This document shows, in pieces, positions 39,914 through 48,451 of a stretch of DNA of 64,000 nucleotides. The stretch spans positions 2,914,001 to 2,978,000 of the forward strand of contig NZ_CP160906.1 of assembly GCF_041080865.1 (NCBI RefSeq). Reading direction: 5' to 3'. Position 1 is the stretch's first letter. Every line of letters starts with the position of its first letter. The position numbers and the translations under genes were made by a program. This stretch comes from Psychromonas sp. MME1 (lineage in GTDB: Bacteria; Pseudomonadota; Gammaproteobacteria; Enterobacterales; Psychromonadaceae). The notes beneath the pieces are model-generated. The model ran no database searches. It worked only from the letters and a program-made list of their open reading frames with translations, and was not told the DNA's origin.

Positions 39914-41281
39914 ATGATCCAAAATAGTGATACTATTGTTGCTCAAGCGACCGCACCCGGTCGAGGAGGCGTTGGCATTATTCGTATTTCAGGGCCTGAT
40001 GTCGAAGTGGTTGCTGAAGCTATTTTGGGCAAAATCCCCCGCATTCGATATGCAGAGTATCTTCCTTTTAAAAATCAAAATAATGAGGTTTTGGATGAAG
40101 GGATTGCTTTGTTGTTTAAAGCGCCTAACTCATTTACTGGCGAAGATGTTTTAGAGTTACAGGGGCATGGTGGTCCAGTTGTGATGGATATGCTAATCAA
40201 GGCTATTTTAACCATCGAAAACATTCGCAGTGCCAAGCCTGGAGAGTTTTCCGAACGAGCCTTCATGAACGATAAGCTCGATTTAGCGCAAGCTGAAGCT
40301 ATTGCTGACCTGATTGAAGCCACTTCTGAGCAGGCTGCTAAAAGCGCCCTACACTCTCTACAGGGAGAGTTTTCCGAAAAAATTCATCACTTAGTAGAAA
40401 GCCTGATTCATCTGCGTATTTATGTTGAAGCCTCCATTGATTTCCCTGAGGAAGAGGTTGATTTTTTAAGCGATGGTAAAATTGCTGCAGATTTACAACA
40501 AATAATGGCGAATTTAGATGCTGTACAAGCGCAAGCGAAACAAGGAGCCATTTTACGCGAAGGGATGAAAGTGGTTATTGCTGGGCGACCTAACGCAGGT
40601 AAATCAAGCTTACTGAATAATCTAGTGGGCAAAGAGAGCGCAATCGTAACAGATATAGCGGGTACGACTCGTGATGTGATGCGTGAACATATTCATATCG
40701 ATGGTATGCCATTGCATATTATTGATACGGCAGGTTTGCGTGAAGGTGTGGATGAAGTTGAAAAAATTGGTATTGAACGCGCATGGGATGAGATAAAGAG
40801 TGCTGATAGAGTCTTATTTATGCTTGATGCAACGACCACCGATGCCGAAGATCCCCATGAAATATGGCCTGATTTTATTGATAAACTGCCTAAAAATATC
40901 GGCTTAACCGTTGTTCGTAATAAAGCCGATTTAACTGGTGAGAGCTTATCTGTAACAGAACATCAGCATCATCCTGTTTATCGAATATCAGCGAAAACCG
41001 GCCTTGGCGTTACAGAGCTAAAGGAGCATCTTAAAGAGATTATGGGTTATCAAAGTAATACCGAAGGTGGTTTTATGGCAAGACGCCGTCATTTAGAAGC
41101 GATTGATAATGCACAATCCCACTTGCTTGAAGGCAAAGTTCAACTAGAAGAGTATAAAGCCGGTGAGTTATTAGCTGAAGAGCTGCGTTTAGCGCAACAA
41201 TATTTGAGTGAAATAACCGGCGAATTTACCTCTGATGACTTACTCGGGCGCATCTTTTCAAGCTTTTGTATCGGCAAATAA
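39914..41281 (+). CDS. mnmE: tRNA uridine-5-carboxymethylaminomethyl(34) synthesis GTPase MnmE
   Basis: Potassium-activated GTPase partner of MnmG. The 455 residues contain an N-terminal formyl-THF-binding domain ([16 protein letters not shown]), the inserted G domain with [27 protein letters not shown] and NKADL, and the C-terminal CIGK with the catalytic cysteine. In many bacteria mnmG follows mnmE directly; here the two are 25 kb apart, with oriC beside mnmG. Confidence 0.97.
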   Translation: MIQNSDTIVAQATAPGRGGVGIIRISGPDVEVVAEAILGKIPRIRYAEYLPFKNQNNEVLDEGIALLFKAPNSFTGEDVLELQGHGGPVVMDMLIKAILTIENIRSAKPGEFSERAFMNDKLDLAQAEAIADLIEATSEQAAKSALHSLQGEFSEKIHHLVESLIHLRIYVEASIDFPEEEVDFLSDGKIAADLQQIMANLDAVQAQAKQGAILREGMKVVIAGRPNAGKSSLLNNLVGKESAIVTDIAGTTRDVMREHIHIDGMPLHIIDTAGLREGVDEVEKIGIERAWDEIKSADRVLFMLDATTTDAEDPHEIWPDFIDKLPKNIGLTVVRNKADLTGESLSVTEHQHHPVYRISAKTGLGVTELKEHLKEIMGYQSNTEGGFMARRRHLEAIDNAQSHLLEGKVQLEEYKAGELLAEELRLAQQYLSEITGEFTSDDLLGRIFSSFCIGK

Positions 41282-41301
41282 CCACTCTACTTATTGTTAT
41301 T

Positions 41302-41354
41302 AGTGCCACTGCTTGTGGTTAAAACTGTATGCATCGTATATTGGCACTTTTTTT
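41302..41354 (+). terminator. Probable mnmE terminator
   Basis: AGTGCCA (41302-41308) pairs with TGGCACT (41342-41348), followed by a run of T. The loop of about 33 bases is long, so it may contain a smaller internal stem. Confidence 0.5.
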
Positions 41355-41388
41355 CGGATTTTGTATCTTGAAATAGCATGGGTATGGC

Positions 41389-41422
41389 TGTGAGATATCG
41401 ACTATAGGCCAATGCGGATATC
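41389..41422 (+). promoter_or_regulatory. Upstream element of CsrB-type RNA 1 (possible UvrY/GacA/VarA site)
   Basis: TGTGAGATATCGAC followed about 12 bp later by GCGGATATC. It aligns with the elements at 42167, 43073 and 44460 and lies 189 bp before the expected RNA start. The left half resembles the TGTAAG half-site of GacA/UvrY boxes. The most divergent of the four copies. Confidence 0.6.
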
Positions 41423-41577
41423 GTGCTTTTTAACAAGAGATTTAAGATAGAAAGTGGCGAGAAAAAACAATTAACAAATTGAAAATAAAAGGATATTTTG
41501 TTTTTATTTGTTTGTTGTCACGAATGATTGTTATTTTTTCCAATTATTTTATTGGAAAAAGGCATATTATTTATTCC

Positions 41578-41972
41578 GAAGCAGAGATAAAGTTTACGGG
41601 ATGTAAATAAGTTATCTCAATGCTAAGGATAGTAACAGGATGTTATAACGGATAAATAGGGATTATTTATCTAATCAGGAAGATATAAGGATCAACTACA
41701 GGATGTAGTTAGGGAACACCTTCTAGGATTGAAGGTTGATAATAACTGGATTGTTATTATTAGTCAGGATGACAAAGGACACCTCCTTGGATTGGAGATG
41801 TAGGGTAAACAGGATTGTTTATCGCATGGATGTATACGGATATCGGCCAAAGGATGGGAAGTGGACGCCTAGATGGGCATAGTCAAAAGGATGTAATGCA
41901 AGGAGCATCTACTATCAAGGATTAGATAGGGAGACTAAACTAGGGCAGCTTAGGCTGCCCTTCCTCTTTTTA
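41578..41972 (+). ncRNA. csrB: CsrB-family regulatory RNA 1
   Basis: About 395 nt, no reading frame. The start is set 8 bp after a -10-like TATTAT (41565-41570). The RNA is a string of small hairpins with GGA in the loops: TTTAC-GGGAT-GTAAA, CTAC-AGGAT-GTAG, CCTTC-TAGGATT-GAAGG, AATAAC-TGGATT-GTTATT, GTC-AGGAT-GAC, CTCC-TTGGATT-GGAG, AAAC-AGGATT-GTTT and more, about 24 GGA in all. It ends with GGGCAGC-TTAG-GCTGCCC and a T-rich tail. This is the layout of CsrB/CsrC/RsmZ RNAs, which sequester the translational regulator CsrA. csrA itself is not in this window. Confidence 0.9.
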
Positions 41973-42166
41973 TAAAATAAAAATTTTCACTTTATTATTC
42001 ATTATACCCATCTTATCTGAGCATGTTTGCCAGCTGCTTACTCGGTACAAATAGCCGAAATTTTTGCTTTTTAAAATCAATTATTTATTCGTTATAAATT
42101 TCGTGAAGCGAATAGACCTTTGCATTTCTAATTTTCTCTGTGCCATTTTTTAATCCCCTTTATTCG
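41973..42166. other. Spacer between CsrB-type RNAs 1 and 2
   Basis: AT-rich, no gene or clear motif up to the next upstream element at 42167. Confidence 0.6.
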
Positions 42167-42200
42167 TGTAAGAGATTGACCATTGCTATTTGCAGATATA
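42167..42200 (+). promoter_or_regulatory. Upstream element of CsrB-type RNA 2 (possible UvrY/GacA/VarA site)
   Basis: TGTAAGAGATTGAC, then GCAGATATA. Lies 186 bp before the expected RNA start at 42353 and aligns almost base for base with the copies at 43073 and 44460. Confidence 0.68.
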
Positions 42201-42352
42201 GTAAGAATAAAAGAGGTTTAAATGCTAATAAAAACACGAGAATAAAAATAACATATTGATTTTTAATGTTTTTTGTTTTTATTTATTCTTTTAATAGAAA
42301 TAATCTTATTTTCATTGCAGATACCCTTGCATAATAACGTATTATTTATCCC

Positions 42353-43006
42353 GCAGCAGAGATAAGGTTTACAGGATGTAAATAATTCATCTCTACAGCA
42401 AGGATAATAACGGGATGTTATTCATGATAAATAGGGATTATTTGTCTAGTCAGGAAGACGTAATGGATCAGCTACAGGATGTAGTTAGGGAACACCTTCT
42501 AAGGATTGAAGGTCAATAATAACGGGATTGTTGTTATTGAGTCAGGATGACAAAAAAGGATACCTCCTAGGATTGGAGTATAGAAGACAAACAGGATTGT
42601 TTGTCTGGTCAGGAAGACGCAATGGAGCTGCTACAGGATGTAGTTAGGGAACACCTTCTAAGGATTGAAGGTCGATAATAACGGGATTGTTATTATTGAG
42701 TCAGGATGACAAAAAAGGATAGCTCCTAGGATTGGAGATAGATGACAAACAGGATTGTTTGTCTGGTCAGGAATAGACAAAGGATCAGCTACAGGATGTA
42801 GTTAGGGACCCCCTTCTTGGATTGAAGGTCGATAATAACGGGATTGTTATTGTTGAGTCAGGATGACAAAAAAGGATGTCTCCTAGGATTGGGAGAGGGA
42901 TGCCTAGTTTGGCGCAATTAAATGGATGTTCTGCAAGGAGCACTTACTATCAAGGATTTGATGGCAAGATTAAATTAGGGCAGCTTAGGCTGCCCTTCCT
43001 CTTTTT
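42353..43006 (+). ncRNA. csrB: CsrB-family regulatory RNA 2, enlarged by internal repeats
   Basis: About 654 nt, no reading frame. -10-like TATTAT lies at 42340-42345. It has the same 5' hairpins and 3' end as RNA 1, including the terminator stem GGGCAGC-TTAG-GCTGCCC (42978-42995) and T-tail, but the middle is a block of about 158 bp present nearly three times. I count about 39 GGA motifs, most in hairpin loops, against roughly 22-24 in RNAs 1 and 4. This would give the largest CsrA-binding capacity of the group and is longer than the E. coli CsrB (about 370 nt). Confidence 0.88.
42441..42893 (+). repeat. Tandem 158-bp modules inside CsrB-type RNA 2
   Basis: Units start at 42441, 42600 and 42758 (lengths 159, 158 and about 136 before divergence). 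Each begins TTTGTCTRGTCAGGAA and contains the series CTACAGGATGTAG, CTTCTWGGATTGAAGG, AACGGGATTGTT, GTCAGGATGAC and CTCCTAGGATTGGAG. The units differ at only a few positions each, pointing to recent duplication by unequal exchange. Confidence 0.92.
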
Positions 43007-43072
43007 ATAACTCTGCATTTTCTCTATTTTATTCCCATTAATTGACTTCCACCGATCACAGCTAGTTATCCT

Positions 43073-43106
43073 TGTAAGAGATCGATTATTGCTATTTACA
43101 GATATC
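43073..43106 (+). promoter_or_regulatory. Upstream element of truncated CsrB-type RNA 3
   Basis: TGTAAGAGATCGAT, then ACAGATATCC, aligned with the elements at 42167 and 44460. Here the distance to the RNA start is only about 160 bp, so this copy has a shortened promoter region. Confidence 0.62.
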
Positions 43107-43232
43107 CATACTATTTTAATCTATGTATTTGATACCATAAAATTAAGTTATTGAATAATAAACTTTTTTTGAAGTATATTATTATTTGTTTACATTGTTA
43201 ATTGGGCGCGAGAAACCTTTAATATTCATTTT

Positions 43233-43378
43233 GCAGCAAAGATTAGGCTTACAGGATGTAAACAATTCATCGCTACAGCAATAATAATCACAGGATGTTA
43301 TTAAGGATAAATAAAGGTTTATTTATCTAGTCAGGAACACCCTCTTGGTTGAAAGATCTGATCACAAAGAGGGTGATA
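43233..43378 (+). ncRNA. Truncated CsrB-family RNA 3
   Basis: The first ~115 nt match the 5' part of the other members (GCAGCAAAGATTAGG, TTACAGGATGTAA, ACAGGATGTT, TAGTCAGGAA), but the rest, including the GGGCAGC terminator, is absent. One 5' hairpin has lost its GGA (TAAATAAAGGTTTATTTA). The segment ends in a different hairpin, CACCCTCTT / AAGAGGGTG (about 43348-43378), with a 13-20 nt loop and weak T-tract, which might terminate a short RNA. Only 30 bp separate it from the end of the opposing membrane-protein gene. It may be a decayed copy or a short RNA with few CsrA sites. Confidence 0.65.
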
Positions 43379-43407
43379 AATTCAATTTTTATCCCGAGTA
43401 GATGTGA

Positions 43408-43938
43408 TTAAAACCTGTACAATACACCGACGGAAAACAGATCAACGTCTTCATCGATATCATACCACTCCCACTCACCGACAATACTGAACTGGTCAGT
43501 GAACATGTATTCAGCGCCGAGGCCATACAAAAGGTCGCTGCCATCGTCGTCAATACCAGAAGCAGCATCGCCTCCATCTGCATCCCACATGATCATGCCG
43601 AACTTGCCGAACAGGGCAAACTGCTCGCTGAGCGGCAGCGTGCCCTTCGCTGCGACTGTCCACCCGTCTATTTCGGCGCTGACTTTCGAACCGTCTATGT
43701 AACCATCGATCTCACCAAAATCCACCCTGGAGGCCTCAAAGGCGAGGTACGAATTCACCCCCCAACCGCCGAAGATCTTCCAGCCGATGTCCTCGTCATC
43801 GCAACTGGTGAGACCGCTGCACGCATCGATGGTAGATTGCCCGATGCTCGCACCTGCATAGAAGCCATTCTCTGCGAGGGCATTACCCGTTATGCCCAAA
43901 GTCAACAATATTGCGCTTATAAGTTTCGATTGTTTCAT
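43408..43938 (-). CDS. OmpA-like beta-barrel outer membrane protein
   Basis: 176-residue secreted protein. The ATG at 43938 is preferred over the upstream in-frame start at 43989 because AAGGAAAAGG precedes it and the product begins with a clean signal peptide (MKQSKLISAILLTLGITGNA, cut before ENGFY). The mature part resembles an eight-stranded OmpA/OmpW-type barrel: GFYAGASIGQS, WKIFGGWGVNSYLAFEAS, alternating strands, and the terminal aromatic FSVGVLYRF. Two cysteines (DACSGLTSCDD) could bond. GC is near 50-55% against under 40% around it, suggesting transfer. It lies inside the CsrB-type RNA cluster; substrate or role is unknown. Confidence 0.8.
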   Translation of the reverse strand: MKQSKLISAILLTLGITGNALAENGFYAGASIGQSTIDACSGLTSCDDEDIGWKIFGGWGVNSYLAFEASRVDFGEIDGYIDGSKVSAEIDGWTVAAKGTLPLSEQFALFGKFGMIMWDADGGDAASGIDDDGSDLLYGLGAEYMFTDQFSIVGEWEWYDIDEDVDLFSVGVLYRF

Positions 43939-44012
43939 TACCTTTTCCTTATGGTGTATAGAAAGCATAAATTTTATCCCCAAGTACATTTGTCCTTACC
44001 TGGCCAGTTGCA

Positions 44013-44174
44013 ATACCAATCGGAATAAATAGCTGATATATTTTACTGGTTAAAATAACTTACTTTTTTGTTGTAAGTTTCGCAAAGGGAACAACCATTT
44101 GCGTCAACTTACGCCTCAAATTAAGCCATTTTTCCTGCGCAAAATTTAGATCACATACTTAATCCGATTGGTAT
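44013..44174. repeat. MITE-like palindromic repeat, copy A
   Basis: 162 bp bounded by inverted ends ATACCAATCGGA / TCCGATTGGTAT. An internal inverted pair GTAAGTTTCGCAAA / TTTGCGTCAACTTAC would fold into a long hairpin. No reading frame. It is over 90% like copy C (opposite orientation) and close to copy B. Confidence 0.88.
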
Positions 44175-44459
44175 AACATGCCCATTACTTTGTAAAATTG
44201 TTTTCCTATAAATGCTTGTCTCATTAGTAATTAGTGATTAATTGTAATAGGGCACTTTTAATAGCTTAGTCGCGATTTTTTACGATTCAAATAAGTTTTA
44301 AAGCGAACAGGCAAGTCGTTAAAATACAATTTCGTACTATTGTGAATATAAACAACGACATTATCGTTTATTTTAATCAGCAATATTGATCAGATATTTA
44401 TGTGGATTGGTATAATCACGATTGAGGTTAAATATAATCGATATTGACTAGTTTATCCT
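44175..44459. other. AT-rich spacer before CsrB-type RNA 4
   Basis: Nothing recognisable as a gene; the stretch runs from repeat copy A to the upstream element of RNA 4. Confidence 0.6.
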
Positions 44460-44493
44460 TGTAAGAGATCGACCATTGTTGTTTGCAGATATC
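44460..44493 (+). promoter_or_regulatory. Upstream element of CsrB-type RNA 4 (possible UvrY/GacA/VarA site)
   Basis: TGTAAGAGATCGAC, then GCAGATATC. Lies 187 bp before the expected RNA start at 44647, the same placing as for RNAs 1 and 2. Confidence 0.68.
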
Positions 44494-44646
44494 TACACAA
44501 ATTGCAGTCGTATATGAGATTAAAAAAAGCAAAAAAACAGTTAAAACCTTGAATTTTAAGTTAATTTGTTTTTTGTGTTCATTTCCATGTTGATTATTGT
44601 TATTTGTTTCTTCCTATTTTATTAAATAAAGCTTTATTATTCCTTC

Positions 44647-45046
44647 CGCAGTAGAGACAAGGTTTACAGGATGTAAATAATTCATCACTACCGCAAGGAC
44701 AATAACAGGATGTTATTAAAGATAAATAAGGATTATTTATCTAATCAGGAAGATTTAAAGGATTGGCTACAGGATGTAGTTAAGGAACACCTTCTAAGGA
44801 TTGAAGGTTCGATAATAACGGGATAGTTATTATTGAGTCAGGATGACAAAATGGACAACTCCTAGGATTGGAGATGAATGATAGACAGGATTGTTTATCT
44901 AAATGGATGTAAAGGGATGAGCCCAAAGGATTGGGGAGTGGATGCCTAGATGGGCAATAGTCAATGGATGCGTCGCTTGGAGCACGGTCTATCACGGAAT
45001 AGATAGAATGGCTAAATTGGGCAGCTTAGGCTGCCCACCTCTTTTG
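44647..45046 (+). ncRNA. csrB: CsrB-family regulatory RNA 4
   Basis: About 400 nt, no reading frame. -10-like TATTAT lies at 44635-44640. Same order of GGA-loop hairpins as RNA 1 (TTTAC-AGGAT-GTAAA, CTAC-AGGAT-GTAG, CTTC-TAAGGATT-GAAG, AATAAC-GGGATA-GTTATT, GTC-AGGAT-GAC, CTCC-TAGGATT-GGAG, CCC-AAAGGATT-GGG), about 22 GGA in all. It ends with GGGCAGC-TTAG-GCTGCCC (45020-45037) and CTCTTTT. Its terminator faces yfcH, whose stop is 20 bp away, so the same hairpin may serve both. Confidence 0.9.
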
Positions 45047-45065
45047 TCATATATATCTGTAAAAT

Positions 45066-45965
45066 TTACCCGCCTAATTGTGCTTTTAAACTCTCTTCTA
45101 ATTTTTCATATTTAAACTTAAATCCAGCTTCGATTAATTTTTTAGGTACGACATTGGTGCTTGAAAGTAGTAATTCTTTGCCCATTTCTGCAAACAGTAA
45201 TCGAACCATAAAGCTAGGTAGTGGGAAACAGTTGGGACGTTTTAATTGTTTTGCTAGCAGATGACTAAATATACTATTGCTAATCGGGTTTGGTGAAACA
45301 AAATTAACGGGTCCGTTTAGTGATTCATTATCTATTGTGAATGATATCGCCCTAACCATGTCATGAATATCAATCCAGCTCATTATTTGTTGGCCATTGC
45401 CTATTTTCCCACCTAATCCAAATTTAAATACAGGCAGCATTTTCGCTAATGCCCCACCATCTTTACTTATCACTAAACCTGTGCGTAAATTAATGAGACG
45501 TGTACCGACACGCTTAATCGCATTGCTACTTTCCTCCCATTGTTGTGCTAATTGGCTAACAAAGTCACCACCCACTGGACTCTCTTCATCTAGCTCTTGC
45601 TCTCCTCTGTTGCCATAAAAGCCTATTGCAGAGGCATTAATCCATAACTTAGGGGCAGGTGAACTAATCATGAAATGTTTGACAAGTTTCTCGGTGGTTA
45701 TAATTCTGCTATCTAATAGTTGTTGTTTTCTTTTTTCTGACCAACGCCCATTGGCAATATTCTCACCCGCTAAGTTAATCACGATATCGGGATGGTTAAA
45801 TTCATTTAAGCAAAAAGTATCACTTTCTCTATCCCAGTATGGGTGTTCGTTTTGAGCGTGTCGCATCAAACGTCCGACGTTAATCCCCTGCGCTTGTAAA
45901 AACGGGACTAAGGCTGAACCAATTAAACCAGATGATCCAGCGATAAGTATTTTCTTGGTAGACAT
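45066..45965 (-). CDS. yfcH: TIGR01777 family NAD(P)-dependent epimerase, YfcH-like
   Basis: 299-residue protein of the extended short-chain dehydrogenase group. The nucleotide loop is GSSGLIGSALVPFLQ at the N-terminus, followed by VINLAGENIANGRWSEKRKQ and INASAIGFYGNRGE, which are specific to the YfcH/TIGR01777 family; the tyrosine of the catalytic YxxxK is not conserved in its usual form here (GFYGNRG). The C-terminal DUF1731-type segment ends KYEKLEESLKAQLGG. Substrate is unknown in any species. It appears monocistronic. Confidence 0.85.
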   Translation of the reverse strand: MSTKKILIAGSSGLIGSALVPFLQAQGINVGRLMRHAQNEHPYWDRESDTFCLNEFNHPDIVINLAGENIANGRWSEKRKQQLLDSRIITTEKLVKHFMISSPAPKLWINASAIGFYGNRGEQELDEESPVGGDFVSQLAQQWEESSNAIKRVGTRLINLRTGLVISKDGGALAKMLPVFKFGLGGKIGNGQQIMSWIDIHDMVRAISFTIDNESLNGPVNFVSPNPISNSIFSHLLAKQLKRPNCFPLPSFMVRLLFAEMGKELLLSSTNVVPKKLIEAGFKFKYEKLEESLKAQLGG

Positions 45966-46079
45966 ATATCACCTATAAAAAAAAATTAGTTTAGGTAGAC
46001 ATCGGGTGTTAAAACAATCCCTTTGTGTTCTAGCTAAATTAGAGCATAGCACTTTGCCTTGAACTCCATAAAATTAGTT

Positions 46080-46253
46080 ATACCAATCAGAATAAATAGC
46101 TGATCTATTTTACGGGTTAAAATGACTTACTTTTTTGTTGTAAGTTTCGCAAAGGGAACAACCATTTGCGTTAACTTACACCTCAACTTACGCCTCAAAT
46201 TAAGCGATTATTTCTGCGCAAAATTTAGATCACATACTTAATTCGATTGGTAT
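46080..46253. repeat. MITE-like palindromic repeat, copy B
   Basis: 174 bp with ends ATACCAATCAGA / TTCGATTGGTAT, same orientation as copy A. It contains a 12-bp insertion-like duplication (AACTTACACCTC followed by AACTTACGCCTC) that explains the extra length. It occupies most of the 429-bp gap upstream of yfcH; the remaining part (46254-46394) holds a CACAGCATGCTGTG palindrome and no gene. Confidence 0.87.
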
Positions 46254-46394
46254 TACACAGCATGCTGTGAAACTTGAATTTTGCAACATTAACATTTTTT
46301 ACGCTTTCATTATCACTAATGAGTTTATATATATGTAAACGATACAAGGGATGATAACGATCACTGTTGAGAGTCATTTATGCGGTAATTGGTA

Positions 46395-48425
46395 TTATAA
46401 ATCTAGTGTTATTGAGGGGAGGGTGTCTGCTGGGCGAGCACAGCAAAGTAAAACTTGCCCCTCTTCTGGTATATAGCCGAGTGTTTTTGTATAGCTCACT
46501 TTACCTTTTTCGATATGACAACGACAAGCCCCGCAGTTACCGGTTCGGCAACTATACATCGGTTTTATCCCTTGTTTTTCAGCAAATTCTAAAAGTGAGC
46601 CTTCTTCGGGTGTCCAGATAGCGGTTATATTGCTGCTAGAGAAGTGAATTTCAGACTTTTTTGCTATTGGTAAAGTGGGGGTATTATTCTCTTCTATTGA
46701 GCCTTCTCCAAAAAACTCATAAAAAATGTTGGATTTATTGACGCCTGTGATCCTTAAGCCTGTATAAAGAGAACGCATAAATGACTCTGAACCACATAGG
46801 TAAAAATCAAACAGGTCAAATGGCAGAATTCTTTTTAGTAGCTCGATGTTTATTCGGCCAGTAGTCGAGTCATTACCAGCTGCTGCATCAGTGCTTTTGG
46901 GTTGAGAATACACGCTATGAATATGCAACCAGTGATGCTGTTTAGTGAGTGTTGTTAATTCATTAGTAAAAGCATGAGTTTCAGGGTTTTTAGTGCCGTG
47001 TATAAACCAGACGCTGCGTGGTGTAGCTCCATTTTTAATATCGCGAATGAGCCCTTGTAGCATGGCTATCATTGGCGTAATGCCGACACCCATTGAGAGT
47101 AAGACGATAGGATTATCATTGGCGTTTAGGGTAAACTTCCCTGCAGGTTGACCAGCATAAATTATGTCTCCCGTATTGAGCTGATCGTGCAATATCCTTG
47201 AAACTAGTCCGTTTGATTCACGTTTAACAGAAATTCTATAGGTGTCATTAGCTGGGGCTCTTGATAAAGTATAACTGCGAAAAATGGGGGCGTTAGCGTC
47301 ATTTGGTTTAATACTAATGGGTAAGAATTGACCTGGTTGATATGCTTTTAATACAGAGTTATCAACGGGAGTGAGGTAAAAGGAGGTTATGTCGAGGCTT
47401 TCTTTTATTTTTTGCGTAATTATAAATGCTTTTTGATCGAGGCATACATCTCGGTTTTCTTGCCAGATACCGGTGTGAAATAAAGATGGAGACAATTCTT
47501 TTAACACACCCTGTATTGGCAAAAAGTTGTCAAGGTAAATACTATTGCGAATTTTGACTGAAACAATCCGCTCAGCACCTTCAAATTCGATTGCCGCACT
47601 TTCATCCCAAATGATTGTGGCTTCACCGGTAAGGAATACAGTTTCACCAGTTGAATAGTTAGGAATAAATAGGCCAACGCGGCCATCGGATTCTATATTA
47701 CCCAGTGTGTTAAAGAAGCGATTCCCGCTAAAATCAGGAAAGTATAGTGTGTCGCCCTCTACTTTTATAAAACCAGGTTTGCCCCCACGATGGGACGCGT
47801 CGATGCCATCTCTTTTATCGGTTGAAAAAAAACGAGTGCGCGAGGCAATAAAAAACGTATCGGCAGATTCAAGCAATGCAAGGGAAGTGGGGGATAGTGT
47901 TTTTTCAAGTGTTAGGGTAGAGATATTTAAATGCCGTAAATGGCTTTTAGTCCAACTTAATTCTCGCTTTTGAATGTATTGAGGGCAGTTACCAAAGCTT
48001 TGTTCTACTACAATTGAAAAGCCCGTTGGGTTAATGTTTTTAATTACCCCATTCATGCGGTTACGGCGGCGAGTATGCGAGTCTATACCCACAAGGCCTA
48101 TTTTCTGATTGTTTGTAAAATTAAGTTTAAAAAGATCCGTAAGCGCAGGGAGTGTTGCTATATTAAGTGTTTTTTTATCTGGTGATTGGATAAAACCAGG
48201 TTTATCGAATAATGGCATAGCCCATGGATAACCATCATGATCTACGAGTCCAATGATCACCATCGGTAAGTTAGTAAAAAACTCTCTGTGTTGATCTGGC
48301 ATAGCTGCACGTATAAAACCCTCACTAGATCGAGAAACCATTTCGGCAATGCCCAGCTTCTCTTGGATTGCAATTTCAGCGTCGTGAAACTGAGATTTTT
48401 TTGTGCTAGGCATAGTTGGCTCCAT
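46395..48425 (-). CDS. Three-domain oxidoreductase: FMN-binding split barrel, ferredoxin reductase and 2Fe-2S ferredoxin
   Basis: 676-residue fusion. The N-terminal ~330 residues resemble the pyridoxamine 5'-phosphate oxidase-like split barrel (FTNLPMVIIGLVDHDGYPWA, FIASRTRF, GKPGFIKVEGDTLYFPDFSGN). Next comes a ferredoxin-NADP reductase unit with the FAD motif RSYTLSRAP and nucleotide loop LSMGVGITPMIAML. The C-terminus is a plant-type ferredoxin with CRTGNCGACRC and a fourth cysteine in VLLCCARP. Such fusions are predicted to pass electrons from NAD(P)H to a flavin site; the substrate is not known. It follows the GST gene by 26 bp on the same strand, implying a joint stress or detoxification role. 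Confidence 0.82.
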   Translation of the reverse strand: MEPTMPSTKKSQFHDAEIAIQEKLGIAEMVSRSSEGFIRAAMPDQHREFFTNLPMVIIGLVDHDGYPWAMPLFDKPGFIQSPDKKTLNIATLPALTDLFKLNFTNNQKIGLVGIDSHTRRRNRMNGVIKNINPTGFSIVVEQSFGNCPQYIQKRELSWTKSHLRHLNISTLTLEKTLSPTSLALLESADTFFIASRTRFFSTDKRDGIDASHRGGKPGFIKVEGDTLYFPDFSGNRFFNTLGNIESDGRVGLFIPNYSTGETVFLTGEATIIWDESAAIEFEGAERIVSVKIRNSIYLDNFLPIQGVLKELSPSLFHTGIWQENRDVCLDQKAFIITQKIKESLDITSFYLTPVDNSVLKAYQPGQFLPISIKPNDANAPIFRSYTLSRAPANDTYRISVKRESNGLVSRILHDQLNTGDIIYAGQPAGKFTLNANDNPIVLLSMGVGITPMIAMLQGLIRDIKNGATPRSVWFIHGTKNPETHAFTNELTTLTKQHHWLHIHSVYSQPKSTDAAAGNDSTTGRINIELLKRILPFDLFDFYLCGSESFMRSLYTGLRITGVNKSNIFYEFFGEGSIEENNTPTLPIAKKSEIHFSSSNITAIWTPEEGSLLEFAEKQGIKPMYSCRTGNCGACRCHIEKGKVSYTKTLGYIPEEGQVLLCCARPADTLPSITLDL

Positions 48426-48451
48426 TTTTTATACGGGTATCTTGAGTAAGT

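Noticed and set aside
41578-43006. Possible CRISPR array because of the regularly spaced GGATG motifs
   Set aside because: Motifs are too short and spacing varies; each sits in its own hairpin, and the 158-bp units are near-identical throughout with no unique spacers.
43408-43989. Longer form of the barrel protein from 43989
   Set aside because: The extra 17 residues would precede a normal signal peptide, and the ribosome site fits the ATG at 43938.
44780-44995. 71-codon frame on the minus strand of CsrB-type RNA 4
   Set aside because: It is antisense to the repeated hairpins, is not kept in RNAs 1 and 2, and lacks a ribosome site.
46254-46290. CACAGCATGCTGTG palindrome as a regulator site
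   Set aside because: Single copy next to the repeat with no adjacent promoter pattern; could be chance.
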